Below are positions 55,701-55,981 of a stretch of DNA of 55,981 nucleotides, piece by piece. A model generated the notes under the pieces. That model searched no databases and was not told the DNA's origin. It was given only the letters and a program-made list of their open reading frames with translations. The number at the start of each line of letters is the position of its first letter. Positions within the stretch are counted from its first letter, which is position 1. Position numbers and translations under genes: made by a program. Source of the stretch: Mesorhizobium zhangyense (lineage in GTDB: Bacteria > Pseudomonadota > Alphaproteobacteria > Rhizobiales > Rhizobiaceae); the NCBI RefSeq assembly GCF_011045115.1, contig NZ_JAAKZG010000021.1:1-55981 (forward strand), written 5' to 3'.

Positions 55701-55981
55701 TCAGAGCGGTGGCGTTTCCCGATCGGCAGCCGGCGTTTTATCTTGATTGCCCCGACAATTGCCTGTCGCGGCAGCCGAAGTCAAACGAAGGCTCCTGGTC
55801 TCGTGCCCGCTCTGGTGGATTCCCATATATAGAACGCGCGCGCGAAGGTCGTAATTTCGTTGCGAGGTGAGAGACATTGACGGGCATTGAGGCCTCAATA
55901 GGGCTCCAATGTGGCTGCGCCGGCAAAACACTATTGCCTTCGAGCGGCCTGACGCAGCGTCCGCAAGGGGCTCGCATTTTC

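Overview
The window is high-GC chromosomal DNA from an alphaproteobacterium, most likely order Hyphomicrobiales (Rhizobiales) and near Mesorhizobium/Aminobacter (Phyllobacteriaceae). This rests on gene order and protein recognition, not a database search. Supporting features are the run ubiG-lysC-ptsP-prfA-prmC-DUF4167-clpB, the pairing of secA with a parvulin gene next to argJ-GNAT-mutT, a rhizobial-type RpoH promoter in front of clpB, and several rhizobial-type palindromic intergenic elements.

Layout. 1-5.4 kb (minus strand): 3-hydroxybutyryl-CoA dehydrogenase, etfA/etfB, a rhomboid protease, a PduO-type cobalamin adenosyltransferase, a small twin-helix membrane protein and an SDR oxidoreductase. 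5.5-9.9 kb: BrkB/YihY membrane protein, EamA transporter, a small membrane protein, gluQ, an AlkA-type glycosylase and an HNH nuclease. A perfect 55-bp inverted repeat follows. 10.2-16.3 kb: dsbB, a YqaA-type membrane protein, tRNA-Leu(CAA), an RTX calcium-binding secreted protein, a low-affinity iron permease-like protein, a PhnA-like protein, an acyl-CoA synthetase and an ABM-domain protein. 16.5-20 kb (minus): methyltransferase, polysaccharide flippase and a translationally coupled acetyltransferase, probably a cell-surface glycan module. 20-29.6 kb: secA, parvulin isomerase, an MFS/TetR/small membrane protein insertion with a clear operator, argJ-GNAT-mutT and an EVE-domain protein. 29.8-33 kb: VOC protein with a WYL regulator, and a GntR regulator with an MdtG-like exporter and a nested palindromic operator. 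33-37 kb: an orphan Flp pilin, an NDUFAF5/BioC-like methyltransferase, comF, grxC, a nitrilase-family amidase and DUF1178. 37.1-37.9 kb: a higBA toxin-antitoxin module with its own operators. 38-50 kb: EamA transporter and the conserved ubiG...clpB block. 50-56 kb: MmcQ-like protein, L,D-transpeptidase, DHA2-type MFS exporter and an M23 endopeptidase.

Functional themes. The housekeeping content covers electron transfer from acyl-CoA dehydrogenases (etfAB, hbd), protein export and folding (secA, parvulin, dsbB, clpB), translation termination (prfA/prmC), amino-acid synthesis (argJ, lysC), nitrogen-PTS signalling (ptsP), and cell-wall remodelling (L,D-transpeptidase, M23). Accessory content sits in small inserts: regulator-transporter pairs, higBA, the RTX protein, the flippase cluster and palindromic repeats.

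No defence island, CRISPR array, prophage or insertion sequence was found. The least explained items are the perfect 55-bp inverted repeat near 10 kb, a heavily structured 0.3-kb stretch upstream of lysC that may encode a regulatory RNA, a dispersed inverted-repeat element with a half-copy forming the prfA leader, and the operator architectures in front of the TetR, GntR and HigB genes. Intergenic stretches longer than 300 bases are only 39639-40357 and 45961-46270; both are described as features.
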